NCBI GenBank assembly: GCA_030544215.1 | Contig: JARZZO010000002.1 | Coordinates: 22,443,395-22,507,394 of the forward strand | DNA length: 64,000 nucleotides | Direction of reading: 5' to 3' | Source of the DNA: Zantedeschia hybrid cultivar | Taxonomy: Eukaryota > Streptophyta > Magnoliopsida > Alismatales > Araceae | In this document: positions 11,701-21,489 of the stretch, one piece after another | How the letters are laid out: every line of letters begins with the position of its first letter | Numbering within the stretch: position 1 is the stretch's first letter | The notes under the pieces: model-generated | Seen by the model: the letters and a program-made list of their open reading frames with translations, nothing else | What the model was told of the DNA's origin: nothing | Database searches by the model: none | Program-made: the position numbers and the translations under genes

Positions 11701-14606
11701 CAGAAGCCAAAGAAGAATTTAGGAGGGATAGAGAATATTAGGAGCAACTATCAGATGCATCATCGTACTCTCTATACGAAGGGTATAGTCATCCTACTGG
11801 ATATGTAACTTACCCTTCTCAGCATTCTGATACATCCGACTATTCAAGAGGTTATCTAGAATATCTACATATTTCAGTCATCTATACCAATATAGATGAC
11901 TATAACCGGTATGTGATGCAATATGAGCAATACTATCAGAGGTATACGTCATGGTCTGAGTATGTAAGCTATATGTTCATTCAGTATAATATATATTTGG
12001 AATAAATGTAAGTTCATGATCATATATATAAATTTATTCAAGTTTTTTTTTTTCTGTCTAACAACATCTTATATACTTCAAATCAATGTATTTCAACACA
12101 ATTATGTATTGAACTTGTGTTTTATATTTTTTCACATTTTTTCTTATTTTTTTAAATTTTTTCTGCTGCCAGATCCAGTCAACCCTGACTCAGCCAGGAT
12201 CGGGTCGGATCGGATCGAAATTGGCCGATCCGATCGATTTTGGGCCGGCCGATCCGGGACCCGATTGTGGGTTTCTTAACCTTGCCCCCACGTAACCAAC
12301 ACCCACAGCCATGTTTTTGGCTTTCTCTTCCACCTTCTCCTCCTACAGCCTTTATTGTCTTGCTCCTCTTTCCTTCTTTCTCCACCTTGCCCCCGTTTTC
12401 CTTCCTCTATCATCCCCCCCCCTCCCCCTCAGTCCATCCCCCCACCCTCCTCTTTCATTTTTTCACCCTGGCTTCTGTTAACAACAACCAGAAACTGGTG
12501 GCATCTTACCAGAACTATCCAAATTCTGATCCAAATTGGACTTGGAACTAGAATCAGCCATTACCATAACAAAACCAGTCCCAATCTAGCAAATCTTGTT
12601 CTGATCCTTCATTTTCAGTTAACAACAACCAGAAACTGGGGGCATCTTACCAGAACTATCCAAATTCTGATCCAAATTGGACTTGGAACTAGAATCAGCC
12701 ATTACCATAACAAAACCAGTCCCAATCTAGCAAATCTTGTTCTGATCCTTCATTTTCAGTTCAATTTTCCCAAAAACTTGAAGAGCCACTATCCTTGATC
12801 TGCATTAGATATGATCCGCTATCCAAGGAAATATGGCTTTGTCAAAACACAAATTATTACAGACCTTTTCTAGTAACTAGAGAACTGCATTACATCACAT
12901 GTCATTCGCAGATCCACATGATCATAAGATTCTTATCCCATTTTTAGAGTCAAGTAAGCGAGTCATGTCCTGCCACTTTAATCTATCCAATAAACCTAGG
13001 AATCATGAACCTTTTCTTACTATGTCCAGGTATCCAATTTTAGGCCTTCCCCAAGTTCTATGTGCCACTCAATAGTAATTTGACTAATTCAACAATATCA
13101 AAAAAGAAAAAAAAAACATCACGTAGGGTATACCCAGAAGCAAACTATTTTCATCAGTTGCAGATTTGCAGCAATGAAAAAAAAAAGATGAAGAAGTATC
13201 CCTAAGTGAAGTAACAAACATAAGTAGATCAGCATATTAAGTATCAGTACCCAATCCCAGTAACAACGAAACCAGATTGAAAGTCATTAAAAAAGTCCAG
13301 CTCCACCAGGTTCAACCATTAAACCCCACCCAAAGTCAAAACCTAAGCATGAGTTATAGACTCTTAATATACTGAAACCAATTCCAATTGCAACAATTTC
13401 ACATTATTGACAGGAGTTCATCCTCAAAGTTTTCCACCATCACTGGCTTTGCTCCAGACATCTCTATGCTAAAACAAGGCAATGCAAAGACTAGCCTTCT
13501 TCTGTTAGTTCCCTAAAGCTAAATTGTTTTGCTGAGGTTCAAAAGAAGTCTGTATAAAGCCATTAGGAATGATTTAGACTCGTCTTAACAATAGTCTTCT
13601 CTCCTAGGATTGTATCAATTCCACATTTGCCGTTTACACATCCAACGTAGCTATCTCTTCCTCCCATTTTTGCATCACTATAATATTTTCCCCTAGGACT
13701 CTTATCAATTTCACTGCACATCATACAACAGACTGAGCCAAATTCACATGACATGGCCAAACACTAACAAGACAGCATGAAGCAACCAAGGCAAAATTCC
13801 CTAACAAAACACAATCACTTGACCCCAATAAATAGAAGCTTTCAGAAATAATGCCCAACAAACACCTCAATGCAAGATTAAGATCATCTAGGCCCAAAAA
13901 TCTGTTAAATATATTGTTCCAAGTTCCGATCTTCAGTTTACTCCCAACATCCCAAGAAAAATTACAGCTCAGCTTGTTCAAGAGTCTCTCTTCAAGTGTC
14001 TTAAAGGCAGAAAATTCACTAACCCTATTAGGGAGACTCTGTCCTCCGCCAAGACACAACAATTTATTTTTGTCAATACTCGGATTAATAAATGGTCAAT
14101 CGCAGTGGTACGATTTTAGCTCAAACATTCACAATTGCAAGATTACTCCTTTAGTTCTTCTGTCTACTGCATACACCCAGGGTTCCGCTTCTGGTCACAA
14201 ATTACAAACCCACAGCTCCAGAGCGGATCTCCAGATTCGATCACTACAGAGATCAAAAAGATTCTCTACATATCCACGACCGGCCGAGAGATCCCAAGAA
14301 GAACAAGTGAAATCTAAGGTTCATCTTTCCTTGTTCCACACGTGCGGTGTCCTTCCTGCACATACGAACAACCCGTTTTTTGGTTCTTGCATATACCCTA
14401 GAATCCAAGATCAAGAAGGCCGCAGCCGTTTGCAGCACATCGACGAAGCGATCGAGATCAAAAAAACGCAACAAACAAATTGCACGGCAGCGATTTCAGG
14501 TTGGCGATAGCGATTGTGGCGCGGCGGCGACACAAACCTTTATCGACTCGATCAAGCCCGCGCTCTTCTCATAGCCCGGGGGCGGGTATGGGAAGCAGCG
14601 AGACAT
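5711..14606 (-). CDS. Lys-rich, probably nuclear plant protein of unknown function
   Basis: Three exons on the minus strand: 14606-14538 (23 codons, starts MSRCFPYPPPGYEKSAG), 6659-6329, 6243-5711; product 310 aa ending ALPYVVPF. Donor AAG|GTTTGT and acceptor GAAG|CTC join SIK to LQKEREKGKKDRKKEKK in frame. I remember this start, Lys-rich block and PPPLQ...DDQ.WLF...LP C-terminal pattern from uncharacterised plant proteins, but the family has no function I can name. Residues about 24-62 are almost all K/E/R, suggesting a charged helix and nuclear targeting. Exon 3 carries the phrase EQPCFSGRI twice, 36 residues apart, a small internal duplication. The first intron is 7,878 bases and carries a hAT element. 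Exon 3 has two in-frame acceptors six bases apart. Confidence 0.8.
6660..9243 (-). other. Intron 1 of the Lys-rich gene, distal part
   Basis: AT-rich, with A-rich tracts (8650-8690, 7270-7300). Both strands lack long open frames and I recognise no exon, RNA gene or element ends here. Confidence 0.5.
9252..12285 (+). mobile_element. hAT-superfamily DNA transposon, about 3.03 kb, degenerate
   Basis: The element is bracketed by identical 8-bp duplications CCCCACGT at 9244-9251 and 12286-12293, the hallmark length for hAT. The ends are short imperfect inverted repeats: CAAGGTTCAAAAAC on the left and, reverse-complemented, GCAAGGTTAAGAAAC on the right (one extra base). Both subterminal regions are rich in CGGATCGG-type motifs and contain TTTTGGGCCGGCCG. 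A promoter-like segment with CTATTTAAAC near 9495 and a CT-rich leader precede a decayed transposase. It sits inside intron 1 of the Lys-rich gene, in the opposite orientation. Frame breaks make it non-autonomous now. Confidence 0.85.
9770..11460 (+). pseudogene. hAT transposase remnant (BED finger to C-terminal dimerisation region)
   Basis: The ATG at 9770 opens a BED-finger-like stretch DPAWTHCTPMD...KVQCKYCSG, but the distal His part of the finger is replaced by unrelated sequence. Near 10280-10430 one frame reads FWKGVQTVLNIIEPFVRI and later YLYEVADRANELI, the middle transposase region. At 10898-11110, after TTTACAG, it reads WWLDYGKTYGYGDL, SQITPSSGCKKKLSTFDLIH and NRLKSNCLKKLVFCHYNMRL, the C-terminal dimerisation domain. 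An acidic tail, PIDLDELFEEQHPLNVW, follows to 11460. Stops and frame shifts between blocks mark it as dead, though introns cannot be excluded for some gaps. Confidence 0.75.
12477..12758. repeat. Near-perfect tandem duplication, 2 x 141 bp
   Basis: Two abutting 141-base copies (12477-12617, 12618-12758) differ only at about one base (GGTGGCATC versus GGGGGCATC). They begin GTTAACAACAACCAG and end TTCATTTTCAG. They lie about 180 bases after the hAT right end, still in intron 1. Near identity implies a recent duplication. The duplicated peptide readings of open frames here are by-products. Confidence 0.9.
12759..14537 (-). other. Intron 1 of the Lys-rich gene, proximal part
   Basis: No gene or element with clear ends is seen. 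The last about 400 bases before the donor at 14537 become GC-richer, as expected beside exon 1 and the promoter. Confidence 0.45.
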
Positions 14607-14796
14607 CTCCCCTCGCCGCGGAAACCCTAGCGATGGAGAAATGGGGGAGGAGATTGGGAGGATGCCGCGGGCCCAGCGATGGCGGGAGAGCGCGCTCTCG
14701 CTATCGTCTTCCCCCGGAGCTACAGTTAGGGTTTGATGATGAACAAACCCAAGCAAAAGGGCCCCCGATGCCCCCCGGGCGCACCCCTTTCCCTAT

Positions 14797-14804
14797 TATT
14801 TATA
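14797..14804 (-). promoter_or_regulatory. Candidate TATA box of the Lys-rich gene
   Basis: The minus strand reads CCTATAAATAATAGG, with TATAAATA about 190 bases before the ATG at 14606. This would start transcription near 14770 with a leader of about 165 bases. It is the only good TATA near the GC-rich exon 1. Confidence 0.5.
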
Positions 14805-14884
14805 GGCGTGGAGAGGCCCTCGTTGCCCTTCCGTGTGGGACTGGGTCGGTCGGGCGATGCTTAGCGCATGCGGTTAATTTTTTT

Positions 14885-15324
14885 GGGTGTTTGCAAATAA
14901 TTCCTCAAAAGAAGCGATATTTGAGATAACATATTCGAGATAATCTCTGATTCATATTTGTATATAATTTTTCAAATTTTAAAAATATTTGCATATAACC
15001 CCTCACTTATATGACTTGGTTTGAACTTTACTTGAGTTAAAACATTTTTACTCCACATAAATATTTTTCTTGATGTTAAATACATACAACAAATTTATGA
15101 ATAAATATTTATGTGATTTTTCTTGAGAGATGTATATATTTTGATTAATATATTATTAATATTTTTATTTAATAATTTTCACATATTCTATATATATAAC
15201 AATATTTAAATTTAAATGAAACTTAAAATAAGTCTATATAATCGAGGAGGTTATATGCAAATATAAATCATGTAAGAAGTTATCCATAAAATAGAATTCT
15301 TTAGGGGTTATTTGCAAGACTCCC
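14885..15324. mobile_element. AT-rich MITE, about 440 bp
   Basis: Imperfect inverted ends of about 26 bases: GGGTGTTTGCAAATAATTCC on the left and, reverse-complemented, GGGAGTCTTGCAAATAACCC on the right. T-runs (7 T) on both sides, 14878-14884 and 15325-15331, may be the target duplication, though low complexity weakens that. No coding capacity. Confidence 0.5.
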
Positions 15325-16067
15325 TTTTTTTAACCTAATAAGCAGCCAGTGATATACTGCCACGTATAGAATGGATCCACGAAGAACTCGGATTCACATA
15401 ATCAGTAATGGGGATGAAGACTGTTAGCCAATTCTGCCACTGACTGGTATGGCCCCAACCATCAGTTTTGGTAACTCAGTAGTGATCCGATCCGATCCGA
15501 TTCGATTGTGGGGGCTTCCGCTTAGGACCAGTTGATGTTCCATAAATTCAGTAAAATCTTGGTTACGATATTATCGATTGTGAAAGTAATAAAAAAATAA
15601 AATCCTTGATTTAAAACTATCAATTTTACGTGCTCTGATTTTATTTTACAATAATATTAAACTAAACTGAAATCAGCTTAAAGGAAAACTTTAAGAGTCA
15701 ATTAGTTTTGAAATACGGTAATTTTCAATATCTCAAACATATGAGAAAATAATATAAAATAATTTATCTAAACATAAGAAAAATACCGTTTTACAATTAT
15801 TGACTATATTCTATAGTTTTTACGACACAACAAATGACTCCTTAATTAATAATTAAATAGCCTGATTAATATCTAAATAAGGATTAAAGAATGGCAATTT
15901 CATAGAAATTTTTTATGGCACATAGATAGTTTTTTTATCGTTTTGTATTCTTATGAATAGGACTCTAAATCGGGTCCATACCGGATCCGATCCGACCAGA
16001 TTCGATCCAATCGTATCTAACTCTTCCCACGTACCCGACTAACAAAATCTGGATGCCTACTTGCGTC
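15325..16067. other. AT-rich spacer, nothing recognised
   Basis: Low-complexity A/T sequence. Two patches of GATCCGATCCGATC-like motif (about 15490-15515 and 15970-16015) resemble hAT subterminal sequence but no ends or duplications could be paired. Confidence 0.4.
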
Positions 16068-16760
16068 CTAGTTTTGTCTAGTGGACCTCCATCGGACCTC
16101 CGCTTTCCTTGCTTCTAACGTCCAGCACCGGCCAAAGGAAGACCACCACAGTCCTCTTCCCCGTGGATTGGCGGCTGTAAGGATGCAAAGGAGGCGAAGA
16201 AGAAACAACCCTAATTGCAACCGAGACGATGGGGGATCAGCGACGACAGCAACAAATCTGCAACTGTGGAGGGGTTGCTTCGCGAGCGCGATGGTGGGCT
16301 CGGCATCAGATATGACGGAGAGGGGAGGACGCGCTTGGCGACGGCAGGCTCGGCAAGGGCAGACCAGCTGTGGTGCAGATCCATCGGCGACAGTGATTTG
16401 GAGCATATCTCGAACTGCAACGCTGGTGCCGAGCTTGCCTTGATACGAGATCTGAGCCTTCCTCGCCAGCGCCGGTGGTGCGGATGATGAAGAGGGCACA
16501 GAGGAGGAAGCGATCAGAGTGAGGCGAAGGGAAGGGAAAGAAGAAGAGGAACAGTAAGAGGGAGGCGTCGCCAAGGAGGGCTTCTGTTGGGGATGTAACA
16601 AGAGGAAGAAAGATGGAATTTTTTTGATCCGGTTCATTTGTTGATCAGTGATATCCATTTTTCTCCTCTTCCTTTTTGATCGTGGGGGCGTTGCAGGGAG
16701 TAGAAGAAACGCATGAACGAAGAAGCAGCGCTAGCGAGCGCATGGAAGCAACAGGGATGC

Positions 16761-16790
16761 GGGGGCGGGGGCGGGGGCGGGGGCGGGGGC
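16761..16790 (+). repeat. (GGGGGC)5 hexamer repeat
   Basis: Five perfect GGGGGC units in a row, with G-rich sequence around them. Each unit supplies a five-G run, so the plus strand meets the usual G-quadruplex pattern. Confidence 0.85.
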
Positions 16791-17165
16791 GAGGCGCTCG
16801 CGGCGGCGGGGGCAACATGTGGAAGGCTCTGAAGCGGTGGCTGGGCTGCTGCGGCAGCTCCTGGGCCTTGTACGGGTCCTCCCCAGGCCACTGGGTGCGT
16901 GAAGAGGACGCGGCAGACGGTGGCGGCGCAGGCGCGGAGTCGGACCCGGAGGGCCTCGCATGCGACGGCGAGATCCCGGCGGAGGCGATGAACCTGGCAG
17001 CGGCCTCAACACAGAACAATAGGTCCTCACCCATTAGATCCACCCTGCCAACTCCCCCTCCCCCTCCTCCTCCGCCGTATCTCCACCGACCCTCCTCCTC
17101 TTCCCCACGCCACCGCCGTCCCTCACCAGCCCTCACTGCAGCCCGATCCCCGTTTCATCACCCCC

Positions 17166-17168
<3 letters not shown>

Positions 17169-17196
<28 letters not shown>
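17169..17196 (+). repeat. (TC)14 microsatellite
   Basis: Perfect TC dinucleotide repeat right after a run of seven C; likely length-variable. Confidence 0.9.
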
Positions 17197-17200
<4 letters not shown>

Positions 17201-17201
<1 letters not shown>

Positions 17202-17966
17202 GAACTCGTTTGGAGTCTGGAGGGCCGAGGTAGGTGACAGAACAAAATCCGGACTATCCAAATTTTGTAAAGGTGACCCATTTTCTATCCGGATCTGGGC
17301 CCGTGCTTTGGAAAACGGATGCGGATTCGGATCGCACTGCATCCACCCGATTTGCTGGGCTATTTATGAACTTGTTAAGACAGGTTTATTACGCCTCCCA
17401 TGATTTCGTGATTGTGGCTCCATTCCGGATGATCGCACGGTGAGAGGGTCGTTTAATTCTTCTTCAACCATAGCGAGGAACAAGATCGTTTGGACATGTG
17501 CGTTTGTACTCTCCAAAGTCTCTCGGACACATGAAATTGAATTGTACATATACTGTACATGCCATTTCAAAGGTAAATGACTCGTATACTCTTCCTACAG
17601 CTCAAGTTGGATGATCTAGACGCATAGATGTAGATGATTTTGTTCCCCACTGAATGCAAATATAATTGAAATTTAGATAGTCTGTCTAGGCCCAAAAAGT
17701 AAACTTGTAAGAAAGAAACGGATACACATTTTTAACATTCTCAAGGGAGGATACATACATACATTTTTTTATTTTATCCTCTTTGTTAAAAATGAGAAGA
17801 AAAGTAATACACATTCTTAACATTCTCAAAAAGGATAAATATACATTTTTTATTTTTGTCCACTTTGTTTAGAATGAGATAAAAAAGTAACATACTGATT
17901 TTCAAACACATTCATCAGATTATTTATTTATCCAATTCATATTCACCTGTAAATATAAAAGAAAAA
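17201..17966. other. Spacer with a diverged direct repeat
   Basis: No gene. Two diverged copies of an about 80-base phrase with ACATTCTCAA and GGATA..TACATTTTTTATTTT occur at about 17720-17790 and 17805-17880. Confidence 0.4.
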
Positions 17967-18841
17967 CTAGCTCTATCTCCATGCGATGCACGAGTGAATA
18001 AACATTTTTTTCAATTAATATAAGTCAAGTTAATTTTTTATGATTAATCAAAAAAATTAATACATCAATTTCAAAAAAACACCTACTAAAAAAATGATAG
18101 AATAACTATTAAGATTTTTTAGACAAAATAGAGTTTTTTCAAAATTCTCAAACAATTCGAAGTACAAATGCACAATATATTTCAAGTATTTAAACTCCCG
18201 AAACTAAAAATTTATTTTTTAGAACTATCAATTTTATTTTTCTCAATTTTGTTTGCTTCTTCTTACATGATAGCTGTCCGGGAGTAATATTTTCAGACAT
18301 ATTTTGTTGATGATTGTGATCTGAAGTTGTCATCTTCAATAGAGTGATATTACTTGAAGAATATGAAATCAAAAAAGTATCTTGCATTAAAGAATAAGTA
18401 TAACTAATAACATAAAATAAATAGTAATGCCAACCTTATCAAATTGTAAAAATGAGATAATATTGTTACTATAAAACAATGCTATTGACTTTTAAAAATA
18501 TATAAAATCTAAGTTATCTTTACTTTTACTTACATTTTCAACCTCATCAAATTTAGTATGGTCTCCAGAATCTTACAAATATTAGAAAATGTAGCATTAG
18601 TAATAACTTCAATTATAAAATTAGGATATAAAAATTACAGCACAAACAAAGAGGAAACTAATTGTGCCAGCAAGGAAGCTAGGATACATAATTGTGATTT
18701 TTTTCCAATAATAAGTAATTTTGATTTTGGTTTCCTTTATATAATATAAACTTATCTTTACATAATAGAGAAGGTGAAATACATACATAAAGGTTGCAAG
18801 TCTCTTTTTTTTTTGTTGCCGCAGTTTGAGTTATATATATA

Positions 18842-19774
18842 CTAGTTGCAATCCCGTGCGATGCACGGTCAGTTAACATATTTAAATAAATAAATAATAA
18901 TTAATATAAGTGAAGTTAATATTTTACATTTTTTGAAAATGAATAAAATAATTATAGAAGAATATGTATTAAAAAATACTAACATTTTTTTCTATGAATA
19001 TTATATTAGTTGTTTGGTAAACATTAAAAGTTCAGAAACATTGTATTTGATTGAAATATGGATTGAGAGAGAAAACTAAAAAGTGAACTGAAGGTTATTG
19101 TTATTATCACATGAGATTATTCCAATAAATGTTGTGTTGAAATATAAATTGGGAGAAAAATGAGAAAGAGACTAATCTTATAAATAACGAAATTAGTTAT
19201 TATTATCCCATGAGACTATCCCAAATGATAATAAATATCAAAATTTATTATTATCATCTCAAAAGATTGTCCCAATATTAATATTAATAATAATAATAAC
19301 AATAACAACAATAACAACAACAACAACAACGATAATAATAATAACAGGAGTGAGAAAAGTAAGAGAGAGATTGGTCTCATTAATAATAATAATAATAATA
19401 TCAAAATTTTATTATTATCTCAGAGAATTATCCTAATAATAATAATAATAACGATGATAATGATGTCAAAATTAATTATTATTATCTCAAGAGATTGCAA
19501 CAATAATAATAACAACAATAATAATTATAGAGGATAGAAAAATTAGAGATAAAAATATTAATATGGAGAGAGAAAATGTGAAAGAGGATAATAATAATAA
19601 TAATATCAAAATTAGTTATTATTATTTCGTAAAAATATTATAATAATAATAATTTAAAATTATTTATTATTATCTTAATAGATTACAACAACAACATCAA
19701 TAATAATAATAATAATAGGGACAAAAAATAGGAGATATAAATATTAATAAGGAGAGAGAAAAATGTGAAAGATG

Positions 19775-19813
<39 letters not shown>

Positions 19814-20622
19814 GTAATAGTAGTAGTAATAATAATAATACTTAGGTAAAGAGAGAGGGGAGAGGGAGAGAATTAATGAGAGAGAGAGAAGGGAGAGAGA
19901 GACTGATCTTGTTAATAATGAAATTAATTATTATTATCCCATGAGACTATCCCAATAATGACAATAAATATCAAAATTTATTATTATTATCTCAAAAGAT
20001 TGTCCCAATATTAATAATAATAACAACAATAACAACAACAACGATAATAATAATAACATGAGTGAGAAAAGTAAGAGAGAGATTGGTCTCAATAATATTA
20101 TTATTATTATTATCAAAATTCATTATTATTATCTCATGGGATTATCCTAATAATAATAATAATAATAATCATAGTAATAATAATATCAAAATTAGTTATC
20201 ATTATTCCATAAGACTATCATTTTGATATTATTTTTTTAATATTAATAATAAAATAAAAATTAGTTATTATTATCTAATAATAATAATAATTTAAAATTA
20301 GTTATTATTATCTCAAGAGATTGCAACAACAACAATAATAATACTAATAATATGGACAAAAAAATAGGAGATAGAAATATTAATAAGGAGAGAGAAAATA
20401 TGAAAGATGATAATAATAATATTAATACTTAGGCAAAGAGAGAGGGGAGAGGGAGAGAATTAATGACAGAGAGAGAATTAATGAGAAAGAAGAGGAGAGG
20501 GAATTAATAGGAGACATAGACATTAATAAGGAAGGGGGAGAGAGAGAGTTTAGGAAGGAAACAAATAATTCTAATGTTGACACGTGGCACCATAGAATTA
20601 TGTTTTATATATATAGTATAGA
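18842..20622 (-). mobile_element. Inner non-autonomous Helitron, about 1.78 kb
   Basis: On the minus strand it begins TCTATACTATATATATAAAA (20622 down), with host A before it, and soon has GCCACGTGTC. It ends with a hairpin CCGTGC ATC GCACGG, then GATTGCAACTAG and host T. This is a textbook plant Helitron terminus. The interior is AT-rich and TAA-repeat-rich with no transposase frame. It sits between A and T inside the related outer element. Confidence 0.78.
19188..20450. repeat. (TAA)n-rich duplicated interior of the inner Helitron
   Basis: Long TAATAATAA and AACAACAAC tracts alternate with non-repetitive blocks that recur. The block TATTATCCCATGAGACTATC starts at 19201 and again at 19932, an offset of 731 bases. 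A block with AATAGGAGAT..AAATATTAATAAGGAGAGAG occurs near 19727 and 20360, with a third diverged copy near 19540. Leu-rich open frames at 19216-19404 and 19934-20116 are translation of the TAA repeat. Confidence 0.75.
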
Positions 20623-20671
20623 TATATATATTTGTTACATTGGGAGCATAAAAAATGTTACACTCAAAGAA

Positions 20672-21240
20672 GAGTTATAGTTGCTGCACCGTAAGGGTGA
20701 AGCCCTTGATTTTTTATTTTTTACTTTTTAATTTTTTTATGGTGTATACCATCATGTACCACTGCTCATACAATTAGAACTTTGGTCGGACAATCTAAAA
20801 ATATTAAAAAATAAAAAATTGAGTTAAAGAGTAGGGATGTTTTTTCTATTTTTAGATTTTCTTTTTTACTTGTCCGATCAATGATCTGGTTGTACAAGGA
20901 TGGCCAAGCATGATGGCGCCCATCATAGAAATTTTAAAAAATAAAAAAATAAAAAAAATACAGCAACAACCCAATTTTTTTATTTCTTTACTTTAAAAAA
21001 AAATTTATATGGTGGGTCCTATCATGCCTGACATGCTCATATAATCATATCTTTGATCGGACAATCTAAAAAAAGTAAAAAAAATAAAAAACTTGGCCAA
21101 TGAACAATGACATTTTCTATTTCGTAGATCTTTTTGGCTTATTCAATCAGAGATCAACTTGTACAAGGATGTCAAGCATGATGGGTCCATCATAAAAGAA
21201 TGTTAAAAAATAAAAGAATTGGCTTATTGCTACGGCTTGC
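20672..21240. repeat. Two diverged tandem copies of a foldback-element core
   Basis: Starts GAGTTATAGTTGCTGCACCG, like the ends of the elements at 34226 and 23805. The core (TCGGACAATCTAAAAA ... TTGTACAAGGATG..CAAGCATGATGG) is present twice, at about 20700-20960 and 20980-21220. No clean right end or target duplication was found. It lies in the outer Helitron. Confidence 0.5.
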
Positions 21241-21294
21241 AAAGAATGAGAGAGAGAGAGGGATTCTAATGCTCAAGAGAGTGGGAAAGGTTGC

Positions 21295-21298
<4 letters not shown>

Positions 21299-21325
<27 letters not shown>
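21299..21325 (+). repeat. (AG)n microsatellite
   Basis: Uninterrupted AG dinucleotides, with shorter AG runs at about 21249-21260. Confidence 0.85.
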
Positions 21326-21329
<4 letters not shown>

Positions 21330-21489
21330 ATTCAAAGATTGATTTGTTGTGCTAGGAGAATAGGAAAGATTGCATTCAAAGAATGAGAGAGAGATTCTAC
21401 TGTGCTTAGAGAAAGAGATAGGTTGCCATATGTCCTAGTTATAGTTTTGACAGGAAAACAAAAATTGTATTTTAGTATTATAGTATAGA

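Larger units (their letters stand above)
16068..17200. other. GC-rich island with overlapping open frames on both strands
   Basis: This 1.1-kb block is sharply GC-richer than its flanks and is open in several frames on both strands (for example 16645-17136 minus and 16676-17200 plus). High GC alone lengthens open frames, and the readings are dominated by Pro, Gly, Ser and Arg. One minus-strand stretch, VEAAARFIASAGISPSH, looks protein-like but I cannot place it. It could be a truncated gene copy or a remnant first exon; no splice partners were found. Confidence 0.35.
17967..21489 (-). mobile_element. Outer non-autonomous Helitron, interrupted by a second Helitron
   Basis: Read on the minus strand, the 5' end is TCTATACTATAATACTAAAA at 21489, preceded by A, and the 3' end is a GC-rich hairpin (CTCGTGC ATC GCATGGAG) followed by ATAGAGCTAG, then T. 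TC start, 3' hairpin, CTAG end and A/T insertion site without duplication are plant Helitron hallmarks. Without the inner element (18842-20622) it would be about 1.74 kb. No Rep/helicase coding is seen, so it would need a partner. Both ends resemble those of the inner element. Confidence 0.6.

Noticed and set aside
12240..12798. Plus frames with a duplicated peptide
   Set aside because: They are translations of the 2 x 141-bp DNA repeat, with no start, family or splice support.
15490..16015. hAT element suggested by GATCCGATCCGATC patches
   Set aside because: The two patches are not inverted relative to each other and no matching 8-bp flanks exist.
16676..17200. 174-aa plus-strand frame with Arg-Gly repeats
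   Set aside because: RGRG comes from (GGGGGC)5 and the tail from CT-rich sequence; the opposite strand is equally open.
19216..19404. Leu-rich minus-strand frames (also 19934-20116)
   Set aside because: They translate TAA/AAC microsatellite sequence inside a Helitron.
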